Source: Dehalococcoidia bacterium (GTDB lineage Bacteria; Chloroflexota; Dehalococcoidia; Bin125). Taken from it: a stretch of DNA of 14,239 nucleotides. Positions within the stretch are counted from its first letter, which is position 1. The number at the start of each line of letters is the position of its first letter. A program made the translations under genes and the position numbers. Below the pieces are notes generated by a model. That model was not told the DNA's origin. It saw only the letters and a list, made by a program, of their open reading frames with translations, and made no database searches. Shown one piece after another: positions 8,085-14,239 of this stretch. The stretch lies in assembly GCA_007571275.1 (NCBI GenBank), contig RKRS01000037.1, positions 1 through 14,239 on the forward strand, in the 5' to 3' direction.

Positions 8085-8887
8085 ACTGAGACTCCATCTA
8101 CGGCGCCGCTGCGATACAGCGTTGATGAGGGAAGCGTCGCCAGGCGGCTCAACAGCTCTTGCGTGAGCTCCCGATATGCCTCCGCGCCTCTCGAGCGAGG
8201 CGCATAGTCAATAATTGGACGCTGATGACTTGGCGCCTCTGACAGACGAATCGAACGTGGAATGATGGTGTCAAATATCGAACTGATATGCGATTTCAGT
8301 TCCGCCGCCACATCCTGAGACAGCCGGGTCCGACCGTCGTACATGGTCGCCACGACACCCAACAGGCACAGCCCTGGATGTAGATGCGACTGCACGCGGC
8401 GGATCGTTTCCAGCAGCGCCGATAACCCCTCCAGCGCCAGGTACTCACACTGCACCGGCGCGATCACCGCATCCGACGCAGTCAATGCATTGAGCGTCAT
8501 CAAACCCAGCGACGGACCGCAATCGATCAGTGTCAGGTCATACGGCGCCGTCACTTCGGATAGCGCGGCACGCAGCACATATTCCCGCTCTGGCCGAGTT
8601 GCCAGCTCCATTTCCGCGGCCACCAAATCCATCGACGAGGGAACGACGTCCAGTCTCGGCCACGGCGATGAGACGATGCAGCCGGCAAGCGCGGCCTGGC
8701 CGAGCAGCACGTCGTAGAGATAGCTCCCCGAAGATCGCACACCCAACGCAGAGGTCGCGTTCGCCTGCGCGTCGGCATCGATGAGCAATGTCCGCCAGCC
8801 CAATTCTGCAGCGGCTGCCGCCAGATTGACAGCGGTCGTCGTCTTGCCAACGCCGCCCTTCTGGTTCGCCACTGCGACCACCCTCAC
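8081..8887 (-). CDS. parA: Chromosome partitioning ATPase ParA (Soj)
   Basis: A 268-residue P-loop ATPase of the MinD/ParA type. The deviant Walker A is KGGVGKTT at 10-17, followed by LLIDADAQAN (35-44), LIDCGPSLGLMTLNAL with the Walker B aspartate D122, and PVQCEYLALEGLS (145-157). All are typical of chromosomal ParA/Soj, which forms ATP-dependent dimers on nucleoid DNA and moves ParB-parS complexes. The size is that of the short, chromosomal ParA class without an N-terminal helix-turn-helix, so it is not expected to autoregulate directly. The start is GTG at 8887, with GGAG nine bases upstream; GTG at 8881 is an in-frame alternative. It lies 76 bases after jag on the same strand and could be cotranscribed with the rpmH cluster. 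Confidence 0.96.
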   Translation of the reverse strand: MRVVAVANQKGGVGKTTTAVNLAAAAAELGWRTLLIDADAQANATSALGVRSSGSYLYDVLLGQAALAGCIVSSPWPRLDVVPSSMDLVAAEMELATRPEREYVLRAALSEVTAPYDLTLIDCGPSLGLMTLNALTASDAVIAPVQCEYLALEGLSALLETIRRVQSHLHPGLCLLGVVATMYDGRTRLSQDVAAELKSHISSIFDTIIPRSIRLSEAPSHQRPIIDYAPRSRGAEAYRELTQELLSRLATLPSSTLYRSGAVDGVSV

Positions 8888-8963
8888 GTCAACGCGCTCC
8901 GATCAATCACTCCATCAACATTATGACAAGAATGGCGCGGCCTGCAGCGCCGGGAGGCAGACC

Positions 8964-10019
8964 TTAGTCGCCACGAAGCAGAATTCGGACCCGACGCGAC
9001 GCGCCTTCACCGAACGATTCGGTTTTCAGCTCCGGGTCGTCCTGTAGTTGCAGATGGATAATCCGACGCTCGGCTGCTGGCATCACCCCCAGAGTGACCG
9101 GCTGACCGCGATCTCGCACCTCGGAGGCGGCGCGCTGAGCCATCTCCTCCAGTGCGGTTTCGCGCCGACGTCGATAGCCATCGACATCAACAGTCACCGG
9201 ATTGTTCCCATCCAGCGCTCGGCTGACGATCACGTTGACCACGTACTGTAACGCTGATACGTGCGCGCCGTGCCGCCCAATCAACAATCCCAAATCCTCG
9301 CCGCCAACCGGCGTGACGTCGAGCACCGCGACCGCGTGACCCAGCCCGTCCATTGGCGTCTGTGGCTCCCGAGCCGTCACTTCTACATCGAAGCCCAGCT
9401 GATGCGCGATATCGGTGAGTAGCTCGACGGCGAACTGCTGAGGATCCTCGTTCGGCTCAAATTCAGGATCGGCCAGCAATTCAAATGGCGCGATTGGCTG
9501 GCGGGCGGGCTGTCGTTCGCGTGATTCCTCACGCGGACGACCTCTCTGGCGTCCACGATTGCGATCTCGCCGATTGCCTGGTTTGGACGCACCCTGCCGC
9601 GTGCGTGATCGGGAGCGGTGATCAGGCTGTACCTCGCGCTGACCGTCCGTAGACCCGGCTGGCGCTTGCTCCGTCGGCTCTACCACTGGCCGACGCGCAG
9701 CCGAGCGTCGAGCGCCAGGACGGCCTCTGCCACGTTCTGGTTCTGCTGGCTGAGCCGGTTCGATTTCCGTCAGGTCCGAATAATCATCGATCCTCGGCAA
9801 CGAGGAAGATTGCGCTTTCGCCTCTCGATTTCTCGCTCCCAATCGAGGCGTCACTCGGACAAGCGACTGCGCGTGTCCGATGCCGAAAATTCCGGTACGA
9901 CCCTCCTCCAGCACCTCGACCTCCACCTGAGCGCGAGACAATCCCAGCCGACGCAGCGCCGCCTGCACCGCATCGTCCACCGTTCGTCCCGACTGCTCGA
10001 TCACTTCCCCGTTCGCCAT
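8964..10019 (-). CDS. khpB: KhpB/Jag RNA-binding protein (Jag_N, KH, R3H domains)
   Basis: The protein has three recognisable parts: an N-terminal Jag_N domain (about 3-60, with EEGRTGIFGIG), a KH domain with GLLIGRHGAHVSALQYVVN (about 244-262), and a C-terminal R3H domain (about 283-348, with AERRIIH). Between the Jag_N and KH domains lies an arginine-, proline- and glutamate-rich linker of some 120 residues, predicted by eye to be disordered. Known family role: KhpB (Jag/EloR) with KhpA binds RNA and influences cell elongation and division in streptococci. I place the start at the ATG at 10019 because GGAG at 10027-10030 is seven bases from it. The ATG at 10025 is only one base from that motif. 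The gene follows yidC, its usual partner, after about 110 bases. Confidence 0.92.
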   Translation of the reverse strand: MANGEVIEQSGRTVDDAVQAALRRLGLSRAQVEVEVLEEGRTGIFGIGHAQSLVRVTPRLGARNREAKAQSSSLPRIDDYSDLTEIEPAQPAEPERGRGRPGARRSAARRPVVEPTEQAPAGSTDGQREVQPDHRSRSRTRQGASKPGNRRDRNRGRQRGRPREESRERQPARQPIAPFELLADPEFEPNEDPQQFAVELLTDIAHQLGFDVEVTAREPQTPMDGLGHAVAVLDVTPVGGEDLGLLIGRHGAHVSALQYVVNVIVSRALDGNNPVTVDVDGYRRRRETALEEMAQRAASEVRDRGQPVTLGVMPAAERRIIHLQLQDDPELKTESFGEGASRRVRILLRGD

Positions 10020-10070
10020 AGCCATTCTCCAGCTAGTTCGCCTGCTCGATCACCATTCCGGCGTCGCCAT

Positions 10071-10090
10071 CACGAGGCTTGCAACTCGTG
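10071..10090. other. Inverted repeat between yidC and khpB
   Basis: CACGAG-GCTTGCAA-CTCGTG is a perfect 6-base inverted repeat with an 8-base spacer, in the 112-base gap between the yidC stop and the khpB start. It could fold in the transcript as an attenuating hairpin or serve as a dyad for a regulator. It has no T tract and no recognised family. Confidence 0.3.
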
Positions 10091-10131
10091 CGGCCCAGCT
10101 CGGCGCCAGCCCGGTGATCGCCAATATCACA

Positions 10132-11079
10132 TCAACGTGACCGATTCGCCCGCCGTCTCCGTTGTCTTCGTCGACGCGCCGCGCTGGTCGTCCTGCGCTG
10201 AGGACGCTCTGGCTCAGACGCCTCGCCGCCAGCCTCATCGACTTCAGTCGACGCAGTAGAGGCAGCAACCGCCTCGCCGTCAGCGCTCGCGGCTGCAGCG
10301 GCCGGCGCCGGCAATGGCTCCGACGACAGCAGCCACTTCCAGGACCACTTCAGGCCCTGTCGGTAGAAGTAGTAGTACCAGGATGTGAGGATTGTGAAGA
10401 TCGAGGTCACCAGCCAGTACAGACCAAGACCGGCCGGCACCTGCAGCGTGAAGAACCCGAACATGAACGGCATCATCCACAACATGGTGCGGTTCATCGA
10501 TTCCGAGCGTTCGTCACGCGGACCCATACGCGCCGTCGAGACCTTCTGCTGGATGTAGGCCGTCGCACCGACGAGGATGGCCAGCGGCAGCGATTGCTCC
10601 AGCGATGACGAACCCAGATCGAAGAACAGGAAGTCACGATTGATGGGAATCGCTGAAGTGATGTAGGACCAGTCATAGAGATCGCTGGACAGTCGCAGCA
10701 ACTGTTCCGGCGTGTCACCCAGCGTGCGCCGCAGCACCTGGTAGAGCGCAATCCAGATCGGCATCTGCACGAGCAACGGCCAGAGACAACCGAGCGGATT
10801 GAAGCCTGCCTCGCGGTAGACCTTCATCAACTCTTCCTGGCGCCGCTTGGGATCCTTGTACTTCTTCTGAATTTCCTGCATCCGCGGCTGCATCTCCTGC
10901 ATCGACCGCGTTGCCCGCAGCTGACGCAACGTCAGCGGGTAGGTGATCACTCGCACGATCAGCGTGAAGAGAATGATGGCGACGCCGTAGTTGTCATCCA
11001 CCGCGTGCGCAATCACGATCAGCCCGTTCATGATCGGGCCAATCAGAATGTCGTTCCAGATGAAGTCGAGTATGTCCAT
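10132..11079 (-). CDS. yidC: Membrane protein insertase YidC (short form)
   Basis: A 315-residue membrane protein of the YidC/Oxa1/Alb3 family, which inserts proteins into the cytoplasmic membrane alone or with SecYEG. The conserved groove arginine is R43 in TLIVRVITYPLT. This is followed by the charged cytoplasmic coiled-coil hairpin (about 55-90), the segment PLGCLWPLLVQMPIWIALYQ, and hydrophobic segments near 163-180, 200-216 and 219-238. There is no large periplasmic domain, so it is the form seen in Gram-positive bacteria and several other phyla. The cytoplasmic tail after 250 is Ala/Glu-rich and ends in an arginine-rich stretch (295-315). Basic tails on some YidC/Oxa1 homologues contact ribosomes; that role here is inferred. 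No clear ribosome binding site precedes the ATG at 11079, six bases after the lipoprotein gene's stop, so coupled translation is likely. Confidence 0.94.
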   Translation of the reverse strand: MDILDFIWNDILIGPIMNGLIVIAHAVDDNYGVAIILFTLIVRVITYPLTLRQLRATRSMQEMQPRMQEIQKKYKDPKRRQEELMKVYREAGFNPLGCLWPLLVQMPIWIALYQVLRRTLGDTPEQLLRLSSDLYDWSYITSAIPINRDFLFFDLGSSSLEQSLPLAILVGATAYIQQKVSTARMGPRDERSESMNRTMLWMMPFMFGFFTLQVPAGLGLYWLVTSIFTILTSWYYYFYRQGLKWSWKWLLSSEPLPAPAAAAASADGEAVAASTASTEVDEAGGEASEPERPQRRTTSAARRRRQRRRRANRSR

Positions 11080-11085
11080 CGTCGA

Positions 11086-12312
11086 TTAGTTCTGCGGATA
11101 CAGCCTGACGGCCTGGTTCGCGCCCAGCAACACGGCGTAGAGCACGCCGTCCTCGTCGCCGACCAGAATCCGGTCCTCACGCAAGATCGCGTTTGCCATC
11201 AGGTCCTTGGCCCCATCCAGCTGGAATTGACGCAGCAATGAACCGTCAGCAGCGTTGAGTTGATAAATCATCCCGCCACGCGCCACGATGACCAAAATGC
11301 CACCGGCGTCGCCGCTTTCGCTCTCAAACTCGATGAACAGTGGCTGAGCGCGGATGCGATCGCCAGTGGCAAACGGCTGCAACCAACGCCTGGCGCCGGT
11401 TTGTGCGTCGAATGCGTGCACATTACCGCGGAGATCGGTGGTGTAGATCACTCCGCCGTGGATCAGTGGCGTTCCCCAGAGCCAGTGCGACGCCTGCGCC
11501 GTCCATACCTGCTCGCCGGTCGCCGCATTGAGCGCGTACAACGTGCGGTCGAGGCCGCCGACGTAGACGAGGTCGCCAGCCGACGTAGTCGCGCCGGCGA
11601 TTCCGCTCTCAAACTCAATCCGCCAGGCTGGAGTGCCGGCTGCTTCTCCCTCAACCTGGATCGCCGTCACGCGACCGTCCAGCCCGGCCGCGATCAGCAA
11701 ACGGCCCAGCTCCGTCTCGACGAGCGCCAGACCACTCCAGATTTGCAGCTCAGAGTCGCCCTGCCATTCCCACACAGCAGCGCCCGGCTGCTCGATGTCA
11801 ACGGCGTAGACCCGATAGGCAGTATCGGCCAGATACACACGTGTGCCATCGACGACCAAATCGGCAACGAACCGGGCCTCACTGTCGAACACCACGCGGG
11901 CCGACTCGCCATCGCGCTGTACGGCATAGAGGACGCCGTCAGAATAGCCAGCCAGCAACCACTCGTCGGTTGACTCCACCCAGACCGGGTCGGAATAGAA
12001 CGCGACAGGCTCGATCTCGCCATCAAGGCCAGGAAAGTTGCCGTCATCATCCGGGAACGCCCACACCAGCGAGCCCAGGTTGCCATCCAGTAGCTGGAGC
12101 GCGACCACCTGATCCTCACCCGTTGGGGCAATCAACCGCGTCTCGGGCTCGACCGGGTCCAACGTGGGAGCCGCCCAACCGTCCGGCTGGTCTGCGACAT
12201 CGCAGGCCGCGATCACCGGAACCGCAAGCAATACCGCGAAGATCAGCAAGACAGAGCGGATATTGACTCGGCGAGTGAATTGCGCAAGATCAAATTGTTT
12301 CACGTGAAACAT
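11086..12312 (-). CDS. PQQ-type beta-propeller lipoprotein (BamB-like), function unknown
   Basis: A 408-residue exported protein. The N-terminus has arginines at 14-15 and 19, a hydrophobic stretch 20-35, and a lipobox IAAC ending at C37, so it should be a signal peptidase II-processed lipoprotein. The mature part contains repeated PQQ-propeller blades. The clearest are VYVGGLDRTLYALNAATG followed by EQVWTA, and GNVHAFDAQTG followed by ARRWLQPF. Relatives include the outer-membrane assembly factor BamB and many uncharacterised PQQ-repeat proteins, and I cannot choose between them. I set the start at the ATG at 12312, because AGGA (12318-12321) lies five bases upstream. Longer in-frame starts would run deep into yidD and add no plausible signal peptide. 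The first codons (MFHVKQ) are the parS palindrome. It lies between yidD and yidC, where yidC normally follows directly. Confidence 0.82.
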   Translation of the reverse strand: MFHVKQFDLAQFTRRVNIRSVLLIFAVLLAVPVIAACDVADQPDGWAAPTLDPVEPETRLIAPTGEDQVVALQLLDGNLGSLVWAFPDDDGNFPGLDGEIEPVAFYSDPVWVESTDEWLLAGYSDGVLYAVQRDGESARVVFDSEARFVADLVVDGTRVYLADTAYRVYAVDIEQPGAAVWEWQGDSELQIWSGLALVETELGRLLIAAGLDGRVTAIQVEGEAAGTPAWRIEFESGIAGATTSAGDLVYVGGLDRTLYALNAATGEQVWTAQASHWLWGTPLIHGGVIYTTDLRGNVHAFDAQTGARRWLQPFATGDRIRAQPLFIEFESESGDAGGILVIVARGGMIYQLNAADGSLLRQFQLDGAKDLMANAILREDRILVGDEDGVLYAVLLGANQAVRLYPQN

Positions 12313-12592
12313 CCTGATCCTGCATCGCGCCACGGCTGTTCGGCACGGGGTCATACCCGCCTCGATTGAATGGATTGCATCGGGCCAGCCGCCATAGTCC
12401 GAGACCAACGCCGACAACCGCTCCGCGCGATTGCACGGCGTTGATCATGTACTGGGAACACGACGGTTCGAATCTGCACTGAGAACCCATGGCCGCGAAC
12501 AGCGGCGACAACGCCTGCTGGTAGCCGCGCAGCAGCAGGGTCAACAGTCGATCAGCCTGCTGCCCGATCGAACCGGCGCCTGACCGGCTCAA
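12290..12592 (-). CDS. yidD: Membrane protein insertion efficiency factor YidD
   Basis: A 100-residue protein with the defining YidD motifs: an amphipathic start (LLTLLLRGYQQALSPLF), CRFEPSCSQYMINAVQ around 39-54, and RCNPFNRGGYDPVP. In Escherichia coli YidD assists YidC-dependent insertion at the inner face of the membrane. The family usually ends just after GGYDPVP; here about 16 more residues follow, ending DVSRETI, and the last seven are encoded by parS and its flank. The start is a TTG at 12592 that overlaps the rnpA TGA by four bases (TTGA); a later TTG near residue 17 cannot be excluded. The gene overlaps the lipoprotein gene by 23 bases. Confidence 0.9.
   Translation of the reverse strand: MSRSGAGSIGQQADRLLTLLLRGYQQALSPLFAAMGSQCRFEPSCSQYMINAVQSRGAVVGVGLGLWRLARCNPFNRGGYDPVPNSRGAMQDQDVSRETI
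12296..12311. promoter_or_regulatory. parS: parS centromere site (ParB binding)
   Basis: TGTTTCACGTGAAACA is a perfect 16-base palindrome identical to the Bacillus-type parS consensus bound by ParB/Spo0J. It spans the overlap of two genes. One frame reads MFHVKQ at the start of the lipoprotein gene; another reads DVSRET at the end of yidD. The cognate ParB is encoded at 7149-8084. ParB bound here could cover the translation/transcription region of the lipoprotein gene, but regulation is speculation. No second perfect copy was found by eye in the window. Confidence 0.95.
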
Positions 12593-12954
12593 GACGCACC
12601 GCTATCGGAATTGAGCCGCTGCAACGATCGTCGAACCAAACCTCTCAAGGTGGCGTCCAGCTCACCGAAATCCGCTTCGCTCGCGCCCTGCCGGGCGATC
12701 ACGACCACATCCAGGCCCTGACAGGCTCCGTTTGCATTCAATCCTCGCGCCGACTCACGAAGTCGGCGGCGAATCCGATTGCGCGTCACCGCTCCACCCA
12801 GACGGGAACTCACGGCAAATCCGAACCGACACGGGCACTCCGACGCCTGCCTGCTCCGGGCGCGCAAGGCCAGCGTGCCACTCGCCACTCGCACGCCGTC
12901 ACGAAATACGGCGTCGAAGTCCGACTTACGCCGCAGGCGTTGGTCAACATGCAT
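12589..12954 (-). CDS. rnpA: Ribonuclease P protein component
   Basis: The protein subunit of RNase P, which with the RNA subunit removes 5' leaders from tRNA precursors. From the chosen start it is 121 residues, the normal size. The start reads MHVDQRLRRKSDFDAVFRDG, matching the family opening. The RNR signature is present as GGAVTRNRIRRRLRE, with GFAVSSRLG before it and LDVVVIARQGA after. I prefer the ATG at 12954 to the one at 12993, because the extra 13 residues (cysteine-rich, MCCTYC) have no family counterpart. No clear ribosome binding site precedes either. It lies 87 bases after rpmH, and its stop overlaps the yidD start. Confidence 0.93.
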   Translation of the reverse strand: MHVDQRLRRKSDFDAVFRDGVRVASGTLALRARSRQASECPCRFGFAVSSRLGGAVTRNRIRRRLRESARGLNANGACQGLDVVVIARQGASEADFGELDATLRGLVRRSLQRLNSDSGAS

Positions 12955-13041
12955 CGTGAGACATCGTTCGGCAACGCAATACGTGCAGCACATGCAGCTC
13001 GGCGGCCACAGCCAGAGGAGGCAAGACGCTGCTGCTGTCGT

Positions 13042-13182
13042 TCAGACGACCGTCAATCGTCGCCGGCCTCGGGCTCGACGTCGCTTCAGCACCGCGCGCC
13101 CGCCCCGGCTGGACATTCGCTTGAGGAATCCATGTTCTCGCTTGCGCGGAATTCGCTTCGGTTGATACGTGCGTTTCGGCAT
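13042..13182 (-). CDS. rpmH: 50S ribosomal protein L34
   Basis: A 46-residue, strongly basic protein beginning MPKRTYQPKRIPRKREHGF and continuing through SSRGGRAVLKRRRARGRRR to the end LTVV. It is a full-length match to bacterial L34, an exit-tunnel-region protein of the large ribosomal subunit. The normal length is 44-50 residues. The ATG at 13182 is preceded by a GAGGG ribosome binding site about six bases upstream. It is the first gene of the rpmH-rnpA-yidD-yidC-khpB cluster, and the 121-base gap upstream probably holds the promoter. Confidence 0.97.
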   Translation of the reverse strand: MPKRTYQPKRIPRKREHGFLKRMSSRGGRAVLKRRRARGRRRLTVV

Positions 13183-13249
13183 CAAATCCCTCACCACATC
13201 ACGGGACACACAAGCCCGATCGACGAAGAATGTAGGACAAGTACGATCC

Positions 13250-13255
13250 AGTATA
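13250..13255 (-). promoter_or_regulatory. Possible -10 element upstream of rpmH
   Basis: TATACT on the minus strand, about 68 bases before the rpmH ATG, in the 121-base gap after the transglycosylase gene (13183-13303). It resembles the -10 consensus TATAAT, but no good -35 hexamer lies 16-18 bases upstream. The rest of this gap shows nothing I can identify, including no cluster of DnaA boxes. Confidence 0.3.
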
Positions 13256-13303
13256 CGTCAGCATCCTGGTCAGCCGGGGTTGCCTGGACTGCGCCGAGAA
13301 TCG

Positions 13304-14239
13304 CTATTGCCCTTGCCCATACCGTTCCAGCGCCTGGTATGCCGCCCACGACTCAATCACATACTGAACATATATTCTAGTTGATGGGAAGTCGAGCGCC
13401 GACAGAAATCCATCCACTCCGGCAACGACAGCCTCCGCTTCCCACCGCGCCGCGTTGCCAGGACCAGCGTTGTACGCGGCCAGCGCCATGACCGGCTCAT
13501 TCGAGAAACCTTCCAACTGACGCGCCAGGTACCAGACGCCGAACCGCATCGCCAATTCAGGGCGAGCCAGGTCGGCGTGCTCGTACTCAATCCCAAGCGC
13601 GGCCGCAATGTCCGAGCCGGTGAGTGGAATCACCTGTGTCAATCCCACCTCCCCGGCCAGACCCTCGGCATCGGCGGCATAGAAGCTCTCACGCCTGATC
13701 AGCGACCAGAGCAGTGACGGCTCGACGCCCTCAGCTGCGGTGTGCAACGCCATCACGTCCGGCCACGGCTGTGGATAGATCAAGTCCAGCAGCTCGGCCG
13801 GCGCCTCAGTCCAGTTCAGCCCAAACAGGGCGATGACCCGCGAGGCGACGCGCGCCGATGCGCTGTACTCGCCGTGCGCAGCAAGCAATTGCGCTGCATC
13901 AACCAGCGCCCAAGGATCGGTACTGAATGTATCGGCCCAGGCTGCCAGCATGCGGTCCGCAGCGGCGTCAAACCCACCCAGGCGCAGATCACGCGCTGAC
14001 CGCCACTCGAGCGAGCGTTCAAGCGCGTCGTGTGACGGTCGCGACCCGCCAGTGAGTCGCGTCAACCAGTCAGCAATCGGGATGTCAAGCAAGGTCGGTG
14101 GAGCCAATTCCAGGATTTCGGCCGCGCGCAACCCGTAGTAACTCACTGGATCGATCTCGATCACCTCTGTGGCCAAGTCAGCCGCGGCCTGGTCATCGCC
14201 GGCCGCCTGATTCATCAGCGCCGCCCAGAGCAGGAACTC
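13304..14239 (-). CDS. Soluble lytic murein transglycosylase, C-terminal part (5' end outside window)
   Basis: The minus-strand frame is open to the window edge, so 311 C-terminal residues are visible and the start lies beyond 14239. Residues before about 165 are alpha-helical and Ala-rich, with the SYYGLRAAEIL pattern of the helical superhelix in Slt70-type enzymes. The catalytic SLT domain follows, with the glutamate in SLIRRESFYA (about residue 184 of the visible part), then GEVGLTQVIPLTG and MALAAYNAGPGNAARW. These enzymes cleave the MurNAc-GlcNAc bond of peptidoglycan, forming 1,6-anhydroMurNAc. The motif EGLAGEVGLTQ departs slightly from the common S-x-x-GAxGLMQ, but the catalytic Glu and the AYNAG motif are kept. 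Any signal peptide would be upstream and cannot be checked. It lies upstream of rpmH in the same direction. Confidence 0.88.
   Translation of the reverse strand, partial: EFLLWAALMNQAAGDDQAAADLATEVIEIDPVSYYGLRAAEILELAPPTLLDIPIADWLTRLTGGSRPSHDALERSLEWRSARDLRLGGFDAAADRMLAAWADTFSTDPWALVDAAQLLAAHGEYSASARVASRVIALFGLNWTEAPAELLDLIYPQPWPDVMALHTAAEGVEPSLLWSLIRRESFYAADAEGLAGEVGLTQVIPLTGSDIAAALGIEYEHADLARPELAMRFGVWYLARQLEGFSNEPVMALAAYNAGPGNAARWEAEAVVAGVDGFLSALDFPSTRIYVQYVIESWAAYQALERYGQGQ

Noticed and set aside
10050..10268. A 72-residue minus-strand open frame overlapping the yidC 3' end and the yidC-khpB gap
   Set aside because: It has no recognisable family and no ribosome binding site, and most of it is the YidC arginine/alanine-rich tail read in another frame.
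12313..12417. An N-terminal extension of the lipoprotein to an ATG at 12417
   Set aside because: It would lie entirely inside yidD and bury the signal peptide behind 35 residues. The ATG at 12312 has a ribosome binding site and leaves a normal lipoprotein signal.
13770..13778. TGTGGATAG, one mismatch from the DnaA box (complement of TTATCCACA)
   Set aside because: It is a single copy inside the transglycosylase coding sequence, explained by the codons for Ile-Tyr-Pro-Gln. No cluster or AT-rich element accompanies it, so it does not mark an origin.

Overview
This window is a high-GC bacterial chromosome segment (roughly 60% by eye) from the neighbourhood of the replication origin. The strongest pointer is the minus-strand run rpmH - rnpA - yidD - (lipoprotein) - yidC - jag/khpB - parA - parB, the classic origin-proximal order. 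It is supported by a perfect 16-base parS palindrome at 12296-12311. YidC is the short form without a large periplasmic domain, and holB-ricT lie next to each other as in Firmicutes. Gene content and style would fit Chloroflexota or a related high-GC lineage, but this assignment is a guess; no rRNA or other decisive marker is present. No tRNA, rRNA, CRISPR array, insertion sequence or phage gene was found, and no gene-free stretch exceeds 300 bases.

Layout. (1) 2-1223, plus strand: the C-terminal end of a TIGR03960/YgiQ-like radical SAM protein, then a small DinB-fold protein. (2) 1254-3256, minus strand: a metallo-beta-lactamase-fold hydrolase followed by an overlapping M16 zinc peptidase; these converge on dinB. 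(3) 3329-7139, plus strand: lysA, holB and ricT, tightly coupled by stop/start overlaps of 1 and 4 bases. (4) 7149-8887, minus strand: parA-parB, coupled by a GTGA overlap and converging on ricT with only 9 bases between the stops. (5) 8964-13182, minus strand: rpmH, rnpA, yidD, a PQQ-type beta-propeller lipoprotein, yidC and khpB (jag). rpmH encodes only 46 residues and is easily missed. (6) 13304-14239, minus strand: the C-terminal catalytic part of a soluble lytic transglycosylase, open at the window edge.

How the parts work together. Ribosomal protein L34 and the RNase P protein serve translation and tRNA maturation. YidD, YidC and KhpB form the usual membrane-protein-insertion and RNA-binding neighbourhood. 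ParA, ParB and parS form the chromosome segregation system. HolB serves the replicative clamp loader, and RicT is an Fe-S protein linked in Bacillus to RNA maturation. LysA and the lytic transglycosylase concern lysine/peptidoglycan metabolism.

The most notable points are: the parS site, read in two protein frames at once, where it forms both the end of yidD and the first codons of the lipoprotein gene; the propeller lipoprotein lying between yidD and yidC; and the arginine-rich low-complexity tails or linkers on three nearby proteins (RicT, KhpB, YidC). Nothing here is convincingly an unknown system. It is mostly a conserved core region with a few unusual arrangements.
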